From positions 1 to 27,518 of the forward strand of contig DAOUQA010000003.1 of NCBI GenBank assembly GCA_030625905.1: a DNA stretch of 27,518 bases. Reading direction: 5' to 3'. Positions 21,262-27,518 of the stretch are shown one piece after another. The notes beneath the pieces are model-generated. The model worked only from the letters and a program-made list of their open reading frames with translations. It had not been told where the DNA came from and did no database searches. Position 1 is the stretch's first letter; each line of letters starts with the position of its first letter. The position numbers and the translations under genes were made by a program. Origin of the DNA: Kiritimatiellales bacterium (lineage in GTDB: Bacteria; Verrucomicrobiota; Kiritimatiellia; Kiritimatiellales; Pontiellaceae).

Positions 21262-22860
21262 CTACTTTCCTTGCAAGGTCATCAGGAACTCAAGGTTGTT
21301 GTTCGTTTTCTTCAACCGATTGATGAGTAGCTCCATCGCTTCGACCTGCGGCACATCCTTGAGCGCCTTGCGCAGCGTCCAGATGCGTTGCAGCTCGTCG
21401 GGATGCAGCAACAGCTCCTCCTTGCGGGTGCCGGAACGTTCAATGTTGATGGCCGGGTAGATGCGCTTGTTGACCAGTTCGCGGTCGAGGCCAAGCTCCA
21501 TGTTGCCGGTGCCCTTGAACTCCTCGAAGATCACTTCGTCCATGCGGCTGCCGGTATCGACCAACGCCGTGGCAATGATGCTCAAGCTGCCGCCGTCTTC
21601 GATGTTGCGCGCCGCGCCAAAAAAGCGTTTGGGTTTATGCAGTGCGTTGGCATCGACGCCGCCGGAAAGAATCTTCCCGCTGTGCGGCGAAGTGGTGTTG
21701 TAGGCACGCGCCAGTCGGGTGATGGAGTCGAGCAGGATGATGACATCCTTCCCCTGCTCCACGAGGCGCTTCGACATTTCGATTACGATCTCGGCCACCT
21801 GCGTATGGCGTTCCGGCGGCTCGTCGAACGTTGAGGCCAAGACCTCCGCTTTCGTCGTTCTTCGCATGTCGGTCACTTCTTCCGGGCGCTCGTCGATCAG
21901 CAGAACAATCAGCTTCGCCTCGGGATTGTTCGTCGATATGCTGTTCGCTATCTTCTGCAGTAGCACGGTTTTGCCGGTTCGTGGCGGCGCAACAATCAGG
22001 CCGCGCTGCCCCTTGCCGATCGGCGTAACAATATCCACCACGCGCATGGAAATTTCCTTCGAATCGGTTTCCAAAACCAATCGTTCATCGGGAAACAGCG
22101 GTGTCAGGTTTTCAAACGGCACGCGCTTGCGCGCCAGTTCGGGATCTTCCTTGTTGATCTGGTCGACACGCAACAGCGCGAAGAAGCGCTCTTTTTCCTT
22201 GGGCGAACGGATCGAGCCCGTCACATAGTCGCCCGAGCGAATACCAAAGCGGCGGATTTGCGAGGGCGACACATAGATATCGTCCGGCGCGGGCTGGTAG
22301 CTATTGAGCGGCGAGCGCAGGAATCCAAACCCGTCGGGCAGGATTTCCAGCACGCCGAGACCCAGCAACGGACCGCCGCGGCGGCCATGCTTCTTGAGCA
22401 ATTCGAAAATGAGCTGGTGCTTGCTGAAGCCATCGTATTCCTGCAGTTCGTATTCTTCAGCGAGTTTCTTGATATCGTTGATCGGCGTAACCTGCATTTC
22501 GTGCAGGGAGAGCGGCGGAAGGTTATCCACGTTGGGCGGGGGGTCCTCCCGACGGTTTTTCTTGCCGCTGTTGCGATTGTTTTTCTTGCCATGCTTTCCG
22601 CGATTTCGATCGCGCTGGTTTTCGGACTGGGCCGGCTTCCCTTGATTGGCAGGCTTTCCCTGATCGGCAGGAGTTCCTTCGGCCGGCTTTTCAGCCTGCT
22701 CGGACTTTTCCTGTTCGGCAGCAGGTTTTGCTGTTTTCTCGGCATCCTTCTTTTCCGGAGCCTTTTCCGCGTCCGTTTTCTTCGTGGGCTTCTTGGCCGG
22801 AGCCTCCGCCTGCTCAACCGTCTCTACAACTTTTTCAACAACTTCGTTTTCGTCGCTCAT
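21262..22860 (-). CDS. rho: Transcription termination factor Rho
   Basis: The 532-residue protein has all Rho parts. The cold-shock-like RNA-binding domain (about 165-240) contains EILPDGFGFLRSPLNSY. The RecA-like ATPase domain carries GKGQRGLIVAPPRTGKT (Walker A 291-298), LLIDERPEEVTDM, the Walker B region VIILLDSITRLARAYN and the R-loop region GGSLSIIATALVDTGSRMDEV. Rho binds nascent RNA and ends transcription by ATP-driven translocation as a hexamer. Compared with E. coli Rho (419 aa) it has about 110 extra N-terminal residues, made almost wholly of Lys, Glu, Ala, Pro and Gln and then basic Arg/Lys/Asn, a disordered extension also seen in some other phyla. It is preceded by coaE with a 3-base gap; the ribosome binding site (GAAAGGT) lies in the end of coaE. 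Confidence 0.98.
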   Translation of the reverse strand: MSDENEVVEKVVETVEQAEAPAKKPTKKTDAEKAPEKKDAEKTAKPAAEQEKSEQAEKPAEGTPADQGKPANQGKPAQSENQRDRNRGKHGKKNNRNSGKKNRREDPPPNVDNLPPLSLHEMQVTPINDIKKLAEEYELQEYDGFSKHQLIFELLKKHGRRGGPLLGLGVLEILPDGFGFLRSPLNSYQPAPDDIYVSPSQIRRFGIRSGDYVTGSIRSPKEKERFFALLRVDQINKEDPELARKRVPFENLTPLFPDERLVLETDSKEISMRVVDIVTPIGKGQRGLIVAPPRTGKTVLLQKIANSISTNNPEAKLIVLLIDERPEEVTDMRRTTKAEVLASTFDEPPERHTQVAEIVIEMSKRLVEQGKDVIILLDSITRLARAYNTTSPHSGKILSGGVDANALHKPKRFFGAARNIEDGGSLSIIATALVDTGSRMDEVIFEEFKGTGNMELGLDRELVNKRIYPAINIERSGTRKEELLLHPDELQRIWTLRKALKDVPQVEAMELLINRLKKTNNNLEFLMTLQGK

Positions 22861-22863
22861 ATA

Positions 22864-23481
22864 TTACCTTTCACCAACTATGGCTTCCACGGTTTTCCGT
22901 GTGGCCAACTCAAGTTCCCCCAACGTTCCAGAATTTGGAACAACATGGTCCGCCAGCTTTTCCTTTTCCGCCAGCGGCATTTGGGAATGGATTCTTTTTT
23001 CTGCTTCCTCGCGGGTCAGGCCCCGCTTTTCCAACCGTTGGAAAATATCTTCTTCGCAACTGGAAACACAAACCACCGCGTCCCAGTCCAGATCCTGCAT
23101 GCCGCTTTCAAACAACAGCGGAACCAGAATCGCAGTATTTTCCCCGGCATTTCGTTTTCTTAAAATCCAGCGCTCCAAACTTTCCCGTACAGCCGGATGC
23201 ACAAGCCGGTTGAGGGTTTCGCGCTGCGCTGGATTTTTAAATACGGTTTCCCCAAGGATTGAACGCGATATTTCGCCATCGTCCGACAGGATGTGTGTGC
23301 CGAAGCGATCCACCACCTGCGAAAAAACCGGAGTCCCCTTCTTCATCAGGTCATGCGCGACGCGATCCGCATCGCACACGGCAAACCCCATTTCACCAAG
23401 GATCCGTCCCACCTCCGACTTGCCGCACGCAATGCCGCCGGTCACGCCGAGTACAACTCTATTGCGCTTATTATTCGACAT
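22864..23481 (-). CDS. coaE: Dephospho-CoA kinase
   Basis: The 205-residue protein catalyses the last step of coenzyme A synthesis, phosphorylating dephospho-CoA with ATP. The P-loop reads LGVTGGIACGKSEVG (about 11-25). The conserved VCDADRVAHDLM and LVHPAVRESLERWI follow, then LVPLLFESGMQDLDWDAVVCV and the lid region EDIFQRLEKRGLTREEAEKRI. Length and order are normal. The ATG at 23481 is chosen because homologous proteins begin just before the P-loop; the frame stays open upstream to 23583 but that extension (rich in Pro and Phe) lacks family character. rho starts 3 bases after the stop. The coaE-rho order is known in Chlamydia (polA-coaE-rho), which supports a PVC-type host. Confidence 0.95.
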   Translation of the reverse strand: MSNNKRNRVVLGVTGGIACGKSEVGRILGEMGFAVCDADRVAHDLMKKGTPVFSQVVDRFGTHILSDDGEISRSILGETVFKNPAQRETLNRLVHPAVRESLERWILRKRNAGENTAILVPLLFESGMQDLDWDAVVCVSSCEEDIFQRLEKRGLTREEAEKRIHSQMPLAEKEKLADHVVPNSGTLGELELATRKTVEAIVGER

Positions 23482-23520
23482 GCAAACGCTGGAAGAAAAA
23501 CAGATTGGGAATCCTTGGAA

Positions 23521-23540
23521 GAAAACGGGCGGTTCCGCCC
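23521..23540 (-). terminator. GC-rich hairpin with short U tract
   Basis: GGGCGG (23527-23532) and CCGCCC (23535-23540) form a tight stem. On the minus strand it is followed by GTTTTCTT. It could end transcripts entering from the decayed region to the right, upstream of coaE. Confidence 0.4.
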
Positions 23541-23617
23541 TTAAACTTGGGATGGTTTTAGAGTTATCCTCGGGGAATGTCAACCCCGCGATTGCGGCAT
23601 AATAACAATAAGATTAC

Positions 23618-24068
23618 TCATTGCCTATTGCAGATCAGTTTGGATTCATCGCCGTAGGTAAAGTTCACGATTTCCCCGGAAATGATTAGCTCGATGGATT
23701 CTTCTATGACGGAAAACCGCGCTTCATCTTCGGGCGACAGGATCGGAACGCTATCGCCTCGGAAATACGAACCCGTCATCGCAATCACATGTGCCGATGA
23801 CTGACTCAACACATCCCGCAGCACCTCGCCCAAACGACTCTCCGCATCTCTCGACACATGATGGAACTCATCAATCGCCAGCAACACATGGTCGAACGCC
23901 GACGTTTCCAATTCCTAGAATGCATTCCGAAGCGTCGCATGGGCGCAAACCAGCACCCGGTCATCGCTTTGAAGGAATTCCGCAAACTGCTTGGCCTTCT
24001 GCGCATCGCCGCCCGGTGTGCAAAGATTCCATTTTGGCTCCACCACCCAATCCGTAAAAAATCCATGT
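23618..24068 (-). pseudogene. Fragment of a DEAD/DEAH-box helicase gene (decayed)
   Basis: On the minus strand, one frame read from about 24061 gives TDWVVEPKWNLCTPGGDAQK, then QFAEFLQSDDRVLVCAHATL, then a TAG at 23915-23917. It continues in the same frame with ETSAFDHVLLAIDEFHHVSR and later HVIAMTGSYFRGDSVPILSP, stopping near 23618. DEFHH is the Walker B/DEAD-type motif and AMTGSYF matches helicase motif III. The Walker A region and the whole second helicase domain are missing, and the frame is broken by the internal stop. Upstream it joins the Fic remnant directly with no start codon. It is therefore an internal fragment of a larger helicase, perhaps of a restriction or defence type, and is very unlikely to make a working protein. 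Confidence 0.78.
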
Positions 24069-24553
24069 TCCGAAAGCCGGGTCGATGCGATAGACCCAAC
24101 AACTCCATCAACTCAATCGCTGATATTTTCCGATTTCCAATGGCCTTCAAAAGCCGTTTTACTTGGTCGCTTACTTGGTCGCCTACTTGATCGGCCTGAA
24201 TGGACTCCAAAATCACCTGCAACATAAATTCAATGAACGGGCCGCAGTTAACCGCCGCACTACTCTCGTTGATCGCAGCGTAATATTCCTGCTGGTGGAG
24301 CGATATGAATAATTCCTTCCGGCCCCGCAACGCCCACGCTTTTCAGGCGGTACTTCCCCGGCACCTGCTCTTCCGAAAGCGTATTGCCCTCAATCGCCAC
24401 CGACCCATGAATCGAACGAATCCGGTTCGCCCGGCGCAACCGCAACGATGATACCTCGACCGATGCCCGTCCCAGCGCCTCGCCGATCCGTTCCACCAGA
24501 TCGAGAATCCGCTCCGTCAGCACATACGGCGGTTTATATTTTTCTTCACTCAC
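24069..24553 (-). pseudogene. Decayed Fic-family protein gene lacking the catalytic core
   Basis: A GTG at 24553 opens a frame with a typical Fic N-terminal region: LTERILDLVERIGEALGRAS and NRIRSIHGSVAIEGNTLSEEQ. It jumps at once to GKYRLKSVGVAGPEGIIHIAPPA, which in Fic proteins lies after a long middle section, so a first deletion is implied. The frame then ends at 24260. A second frame takes over with ELFISLHQQEYYAAINESSA, CGPFIEFMLQVILESI and the C-terminal winged helix DQVSDQVKRLL with AIELMELLGLSHRPGF. The HPFxDGNGR AMPylation motif is missing completely. Two deletions and a frameshift have removed the active site. The 3' end runs into the helicase fragment. Confidence 0.8.
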
Positions 24554-24930
24554 ATCAAACTCTCATCCAAGCAGGCTGCCTGTCCGCCATAGCGTTGCCG
24601 CTTCGCTACTGGTCTTCACCAGCCTCACTTCGTGTGGCGAAGGAGGAAGCCTGCACCCACTTTGTTTTCCAACCATTTCTTCCACCCAATGGAAAAATGT
24701 ACCGCAGGCGACCCCGCCTGCTCTTCCAACGCATTAGAAACCCAACTTAATTTTAACCGCACTGAAAGCGTAGCGATAAATAATTTTTGTATTCAAAAAT
24801 AGTGACTGGCAAGGAACGATTCAAGAACGCTAAAACCCACAAAAAACAACCGCCCTTCCAAACCTTGGAAAAACCAAAAACATCATTTTACAGACCCCCT
24901 TCGCTGGTGCGTTTGTGGTGCGTTCGGTCT
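24554..24930. other. Repeat-rich intergenic region
   Basis: About 377 bp without a gene. It holds an 84-bp unit bounded by GCAGGCT (24571-24577) and AGCCTGC (24648-24654). A hairpin GCAGGCG-ACCC-CGCCTGC lies at 24704-24721, and an AT-rich inverted repeat TTTTTG/CAAAAA near 24784-24797. The perfect palindrome TTCCAA-ACC-TTGGAA (24856-24870) is followed by TTTTACAGACC (24886-24896). The start of a GGTGCGTT repeat block ends it. These look like several layers of small repeats between a decayed locus and the DUF4062 gene. Confidence 0.6.
24571..24654. repeat. REP-like unit with GCAGGCT/AGCCTGC ends
   Basis: Outer arms of 7 bp (24571-24577, 24648-24654) enclose GTCCGCCATAGC near the left end and GGCGAAGGAGGAAGCCTGC at the right. 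GTCCGCC and GGCGAAGG can pair in part. It has the size of a REP doublet and no coding potential. Confidence 0.5.
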
Positions 24931-24963
24931 TCATGGTGCCTTTGGTGCGTTTGCGGTGCGTTT
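24906..24963. repeat. GGTGCGTT direct-repeat block at the 3' end of the DUF4062 gene
   Basis: GGTGCGTT occurs at 24906, 24917, 24944 and 24955: two pairs with an 11-bp step, 38 bp apart. The block covers the last codons and stop (24931-24933) of the minus-strand gene and extends beyond it, so the final residues (RTANAPKAP) are repeat-derived. Confidence 0.7.
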
Positions 24964-26397
24964 CCGATTGAGTATGTAATGGGTTCCTTTTCCGGTGGTT
25001 CCTTTCTTGAGAAGAACCCCTAGATTACAGAGCGCATCCAAGTCTCTACTCGCAGTATTTCGGGATACACCCCATTCTTTCTGGCAGTCCGCATTGCTGA
25101 TTTTCTCATGAACCTTTACGAACATAACCATCTCATGCTGCCTTTCACTTAGGCCAAGCCCGGTAAGCACGTTGTCAGTCAGCCAATCGCGCCAGACCGT
25201 CGTCACAAAATGCGGGCCGCGTTGCTTAAAGTCCGGTTCCGGCAGACCGGCATCCAAACAGTCGGCAATCATGTCGGTCGTGCCGGTTCCCGCCTTCTCA
25301 ACATATTTGACCCGGAACAGCGGCTCCGCAATAAGCGGGTTACGGGGAAGCGGGCCGTGTGGTTCACGCAAAAGTTCCGGCGTCAACCCCGCCGGTAGCT
25401 CGCCCGGATTCCAGACCTCGATCCGGTCGGCAAACACAATCACCTGCACAAAGCCGGGATTGCGGTAATCGCGATGCGCCACCGCATTCACCACCGCTTC
25501 TGCAATCACCGAACGCGGCACCTCGAAGTCGCCCGAAGCCCGCGTTCCCGCCGCGCGGGTACCCACCGGTCGATCCAGCTTGCCAAGCACAAACTCAACC
25601 GCCAGGTCAATCACCTCGAACAAACGCCCCTCATAGGGTTGCTGCGACAAAATAGGCTTCCGTTTTTCCGTGCCAGCAAAGTGCAGGCAATGAACCTGGA
25701 TATTGCTGAAAAACCGGCGCGGCTCCTTGCCGAATAATAGAATGGCGGCATTGGTGGGTTTCCCGTCACGCATCAGATTAAAATTCTGCAAAACCGCTTT
25801 CGGTGCCCGCGATCCCTTCAAGGTCAACCGCCCCTTGGATTCTGCTGTTTCGACAAACTCCGTCACCAGATCGTTGTCGATATCCTTCAGTGTCGCCCCG
25901 GCGCACAGACTGTCATCAAACGGTAGTATTTGTAGTAGCCTGCGAGTTTCCAGACTCGCCACCAAACTGGCATACACCTCTCGCAGCAAACTGGACGTTT
26001 CGATAAACCGGCGGCGAGTCAACTGGCTCCCCGCCTTGCGGATCAATTTAAGCATATCGGGATCGCGACCGTTATCCTCTTCACCCTTCACAAACAGCAA
26101 ACGCTCACGGTGGGTGCGGGTCGCACAATCAAACTCCAATTCGGTCGGCGAAAGCCCCTCTTCATTCTTCCAGCCATACTCGTTTCCCAGAATGGAAAGA
26201 TAGATATCGCAGCCTTCCACCTCCGACAAATACACATCATCCGGCGCACGGTCAGCCGCCGGAAGATCCTCAAAAAGGAAAACCAGATCTACAAAACGGT
26301 TCAACAGCGGATCGTTCAGGATAAAATCCTTCACCGCCCGCCGTTCTTCAGCCAGCTCCTTCTGAACCGAACTCACAAATATTCTCAGCTTTTTCAT
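24931..26397 (-). CDS. DUF4062 - GHKL ATPase - winged-helix protein
   Basis: The 488-residue protein joins three parts. Residues 1-95 are a DUF4062 domain, starting MKKLRIFVSSVQKELAEERR and containing VEGCDIYLSILGNEYGW and SPTELEF; this domain is thought to be TIR-like in fold. Residues about 290-400 form a GHKL/HATPase of the RecG/AlbA_2-associated type, with the N box EAVVNAVAHRDY, VWNPGELPAGL and EKAGTGTTDM. Residues about 415-475 form a winged helix (NADCQKEWGVSRNTASRDLDAL). In the common relatives an AlbA_2/Schlafen-like domain stands where DUF4062 stands here. The role is unknown; a sensor-regulator or anti-phage function is plausible given the decayed Fic/helicase locus and DUF2130 neighbour. 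AAGG 9 bases before the ATG supports the start. The C-terminal 9 or so residues are repeat-derived. Confidence 0.85.
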   Translation of the reverse strand: MKKLRIFVSSVQKELAEERRAVKDFILNDPLLNRFVDLVFLFEDLPAADRAPDDVYLSEVEGCDIYLSILGNEYGWKNEEGLSPTELEFDCATRTHRERLLFVKGEEDNGRDPDMLKLIRKAGSQLTRRRFIETSSLLREVYASLVASLETRRLLQILPFDDSLCAGATLKDIDNDLVTEFVETAESKGRLTLKGSRAPKAVLQNFNLMRDGKPTNAAILLFGKEPRRFFSNIQVHCLHFAGTEKRKPILSQQPYEGRLFEVIDLAVEFVLGKLDRPVGTRAAGTRASGDFEVPRSVIAEAVVNAVAHRDYRNPGFVQVIVFADRIEVWNPGELPAGLTPELLREPHGPLPRNPLIAEPLFRVKYVEKAGTGTTDMIADCLDAGLPEPDFKQRGPHFVTTVWRDWLTDNVLTGLGLSERQHEMVMFVKVHEKISNADCQKEWGVSRNTASRDLDALCNLGVLLKKGTTGKGTHYILNRKRTANAPKAP

Positions 26398-26421
26398 CTC
26401 AAAACCTTCTCATCAACGTAG

Positions 26422-26440
26422 AGCAAGCGTCCCGCTTGCT
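26422..26440. repeat. Short palindrome between the DUF2130 and DUF4062 genes
   Basis: AGCAAGCG (26422-26429) and CGCTTGCT (26433-26440) form a perfect 8-bp stem with a 3-nt loop. It sits in the 50-bp gap between two minus-strand genes and just upstream of the DUF4062 ribosome binding site. It lacks a T tract, so a small dispersed repeat is more likely than a terminator. Confidence 0.6.
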
Positions 26441-26447
26441 TTCTCAT

Positions 26448-27518
26448 TTATTCATTCTCGGAAGGGGCTCTATCCTTTAATTCCTCAAACTTGGCCGCCA
26501 TCGTAGGGTTGTGCCGAGTTAATTTTTTCACCGTAACATCCTGCGCCTTGTCGTTTGCAAGACGAAGGTTCCGGTCCGTGCCAATCAAGGCGTCTTTTGT
26601 TTTCTGAAGGTGATTTATTGACTTATCGATCTCATCAATTGCTGTTTGAAACTTTCTGGATGCAAGGTCGTAGTTCTTTCCGAATGCGGTCTTGAATTTA
26701 TCGAGGTCGTTTTCGAAGCTTGTGACATCGACATTTTGTGCCTTAACGAGCGCAAGCTCTGTCTTGTATTCAAGTGAGTTCATCGCGGCGTTCCGCAATA
26801 GCGTAATCATGGGAAGAAAAAACTGCGGTCGAACCACGTACATTTTGGGGTAGCGATGAAACACATCAACAATTCCAGTGTTGTAGAGCTCACTGTCTGG
26901 CTCGAGCAGAGAGACCAGCACCGCGTACTCGCACCCCTTCTCAGCGCGATCCTTGTCGAGTTCCTTTAGAAAGTCCTCGTTCTTTTTCTTCGTAGCGGTG
27001 GTGTCGTTTTCGTTCTTCATTTCAAACATGATCGAAACGATTTCAGTGTCCGCCTCGTCCAAGTCACGAAAGATGTAGTCGCCCTTACTGCCCATGCTAG
27101 CGTCATTGTCCTTCTCGAAATACGCCCTCGGAAATGCTGTCGCTCGAATACGGTTGAACTCGGTCTCGCAGTGCTGCTCGAGAGTTTCACCCACCATCTT
27201 GGTCGACAGGCGGGCCTTCATATCTCGGAGGCGCTCCATCGCGTCATCGCGAGCGTTGATTTGTGTCGCGTACGTGTCTTTGAGCGACGTCTCGGCGAGG
27301 TGCTTTTTAAGCGCTGCTTGCTTAAGACCGTTCTTCAGTTCGTCGCGCTCCTTCTCGACACCATTGACAGCCTCAGTGATGGCTAGCTTCTGGGCAACAT
27401 CGTTAGCATCTAGCTGCGACTTCAGGTCTTGAATCTCTGCATCCTTCTTCGCAGCGGTCTCTTGAAGCTCCTTCGATAACGTTGTCGCGGCTAGCTTCGA
27501 AGCTGTTTCGTTATCTTG
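26448..27518 (-). CDS. DUF2130 coiled-coil protein (partial, N-terminus outside the window)
   Basis: The frame is open from the window edge (27518) to the TAA at 26448-26450, giving 356 residues without the true start. The first part (to about residue 110) is a coiled coil rich in Lys, Glu, Ala and Gln. The conserved DUF2130 core follows: KARLSTKMVGETLEQHCETE, FPRAYFEKDNDASMGSKGDY, IVSIMFEMKNENDTTATKKK and GCEYAVLVSLLEPDSELYNT. The pattern E...GDY...FEMKNE resembles the active site of PD-(D/E)xK nucleases; that reading is inference. A second helical region (about 230-320) carries LRNAAMNSLEYKTELALVKA. The family has no settled function. It is the upstream neighbour of the DUF4062 gene on the same strand. 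Confidence 0.9.
   Translation of the reverse strand, partial: QDNETASKLAATTLSKELQETAAKKDAEIQDLKSQLDANDVAQKLAITEAVNGVEKERDELKNGLKQAALKKHLAETSLKDTYATQINARDDAMERLRDMKARLSTKMVGETLEQHCETEFNRIRATAFPRAYFEKDNDASMGSKGDYIFRDLDEADTEIVSIMFEMKNENDTTATKKKNEDFLKELDKDRAEKGCEYAVLVSLLEPDSELYNTGIVDVFHRYPKMYVVRPQFFLPMITLLRNAAMNSLEYKTELALVKAQNVDVTSFENDLDKFKTAFGKNYDLASRKFQTAIDEIDKSINHLQKTKDALIGTDRNLRLANDKAQDVTVKKLTRHNPTMAAKFEELKDRAPSENE

Noticed and set aside
23026..23046. TTTTCCAACCGTTGGAAAA palindrome as a fourth copy of the two-part motif
   Set aside because: It lies inside coaE, is fully explained by the conserved FQRLEK coding sequence, and has no GGTCTG partner nearby.
23482..23583. Longer coaE starting at 23583
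   Set aside because: CoaE proteins begin close to the P-loop; the extra 34 residues show no conservation signs and cross a terminator-like hairpin.

Overview
The window is bacterial, moderately GC-rich, gene-dense chromosomal DNA carrying mostly housekeeping genes on both strands. Several features point to the PVC superphylum, probably a Kiritimatiellota/Verrucomicrobiota-type organism. These are a PulD-like secretin with a Ser/Arg-rich linker, the coaE-rho pair (an arrangement also known from Chlamydia), a Rho with a long charged N-terminal extension, and many dispersed palindromic repeats. This placement is inferred from gene content and protein style, not from a marker gene. An LPS-type acyltransferase, a secretin and lipoproteins indicate a diderm envelope.

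Layout. 1-142 is the 3' end of leuB. 143-957 is a REP/RAYT locus: a REP-associated tyrosine transposase (260-733, minus) sits inside an array of about 86-90 bp palindromic units. Next come pncC and a cyclophilin lipoprotein (minus), then an LpxL/HtrB-like acyltransferase, mgtE and recO (plus). At 5946-10404 a plus-strand cluster holds a type II secretion-like secretin, a MurC-like ligase and an overlapping SpoU-type rRNA methyltransferase. A 59-residue ribbon-helix-helix-like gene with a near-ideal ribosome binding site and a strong terminator follows (10591-10833). On the minus strand lie a nitronate monooxygenase-family enzyme, recN and a small membrane protein. Plus-strand L,D-transpeptidase and accA come next, then minus-strand folB and a FolM-like SDR, which suggest a small pterin/folate unit, and then plus-strand nfeD. 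Minus-strand genes for a MobA-like nucleotidyltransferase, rho and coaE follow.

The right end (23.6-27.5 kb) differs in character. It holds a decayed Fic-family gene joined to a decayed DEAD/DEAH helicase fragment, a repeat-rich gap, a DUF4062-ATPase-winged-helix gene and a DUF2130 coiled-coil gene that runs off the window. This looks like an accessory or defence-type region in decay.

The most striking theme is the number of unrelated palindromic or repeat elements, at least seven kinds in 27.5 kb. One, a perfect 50-bp palindrome, sits in frame inside the MurC-like gene and is flanked by an 8-bp direct repeat, so that 63 bp (21 codons) were added without breaking the frame. Several others overlap gene ends and supply the last codons or the stop codon (pncC, folB, the nucleotidyltransferase and the DUF4062 gene). 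I found no CRISPR array, rRNA or tRNA, and no clearly new multi-gene system.
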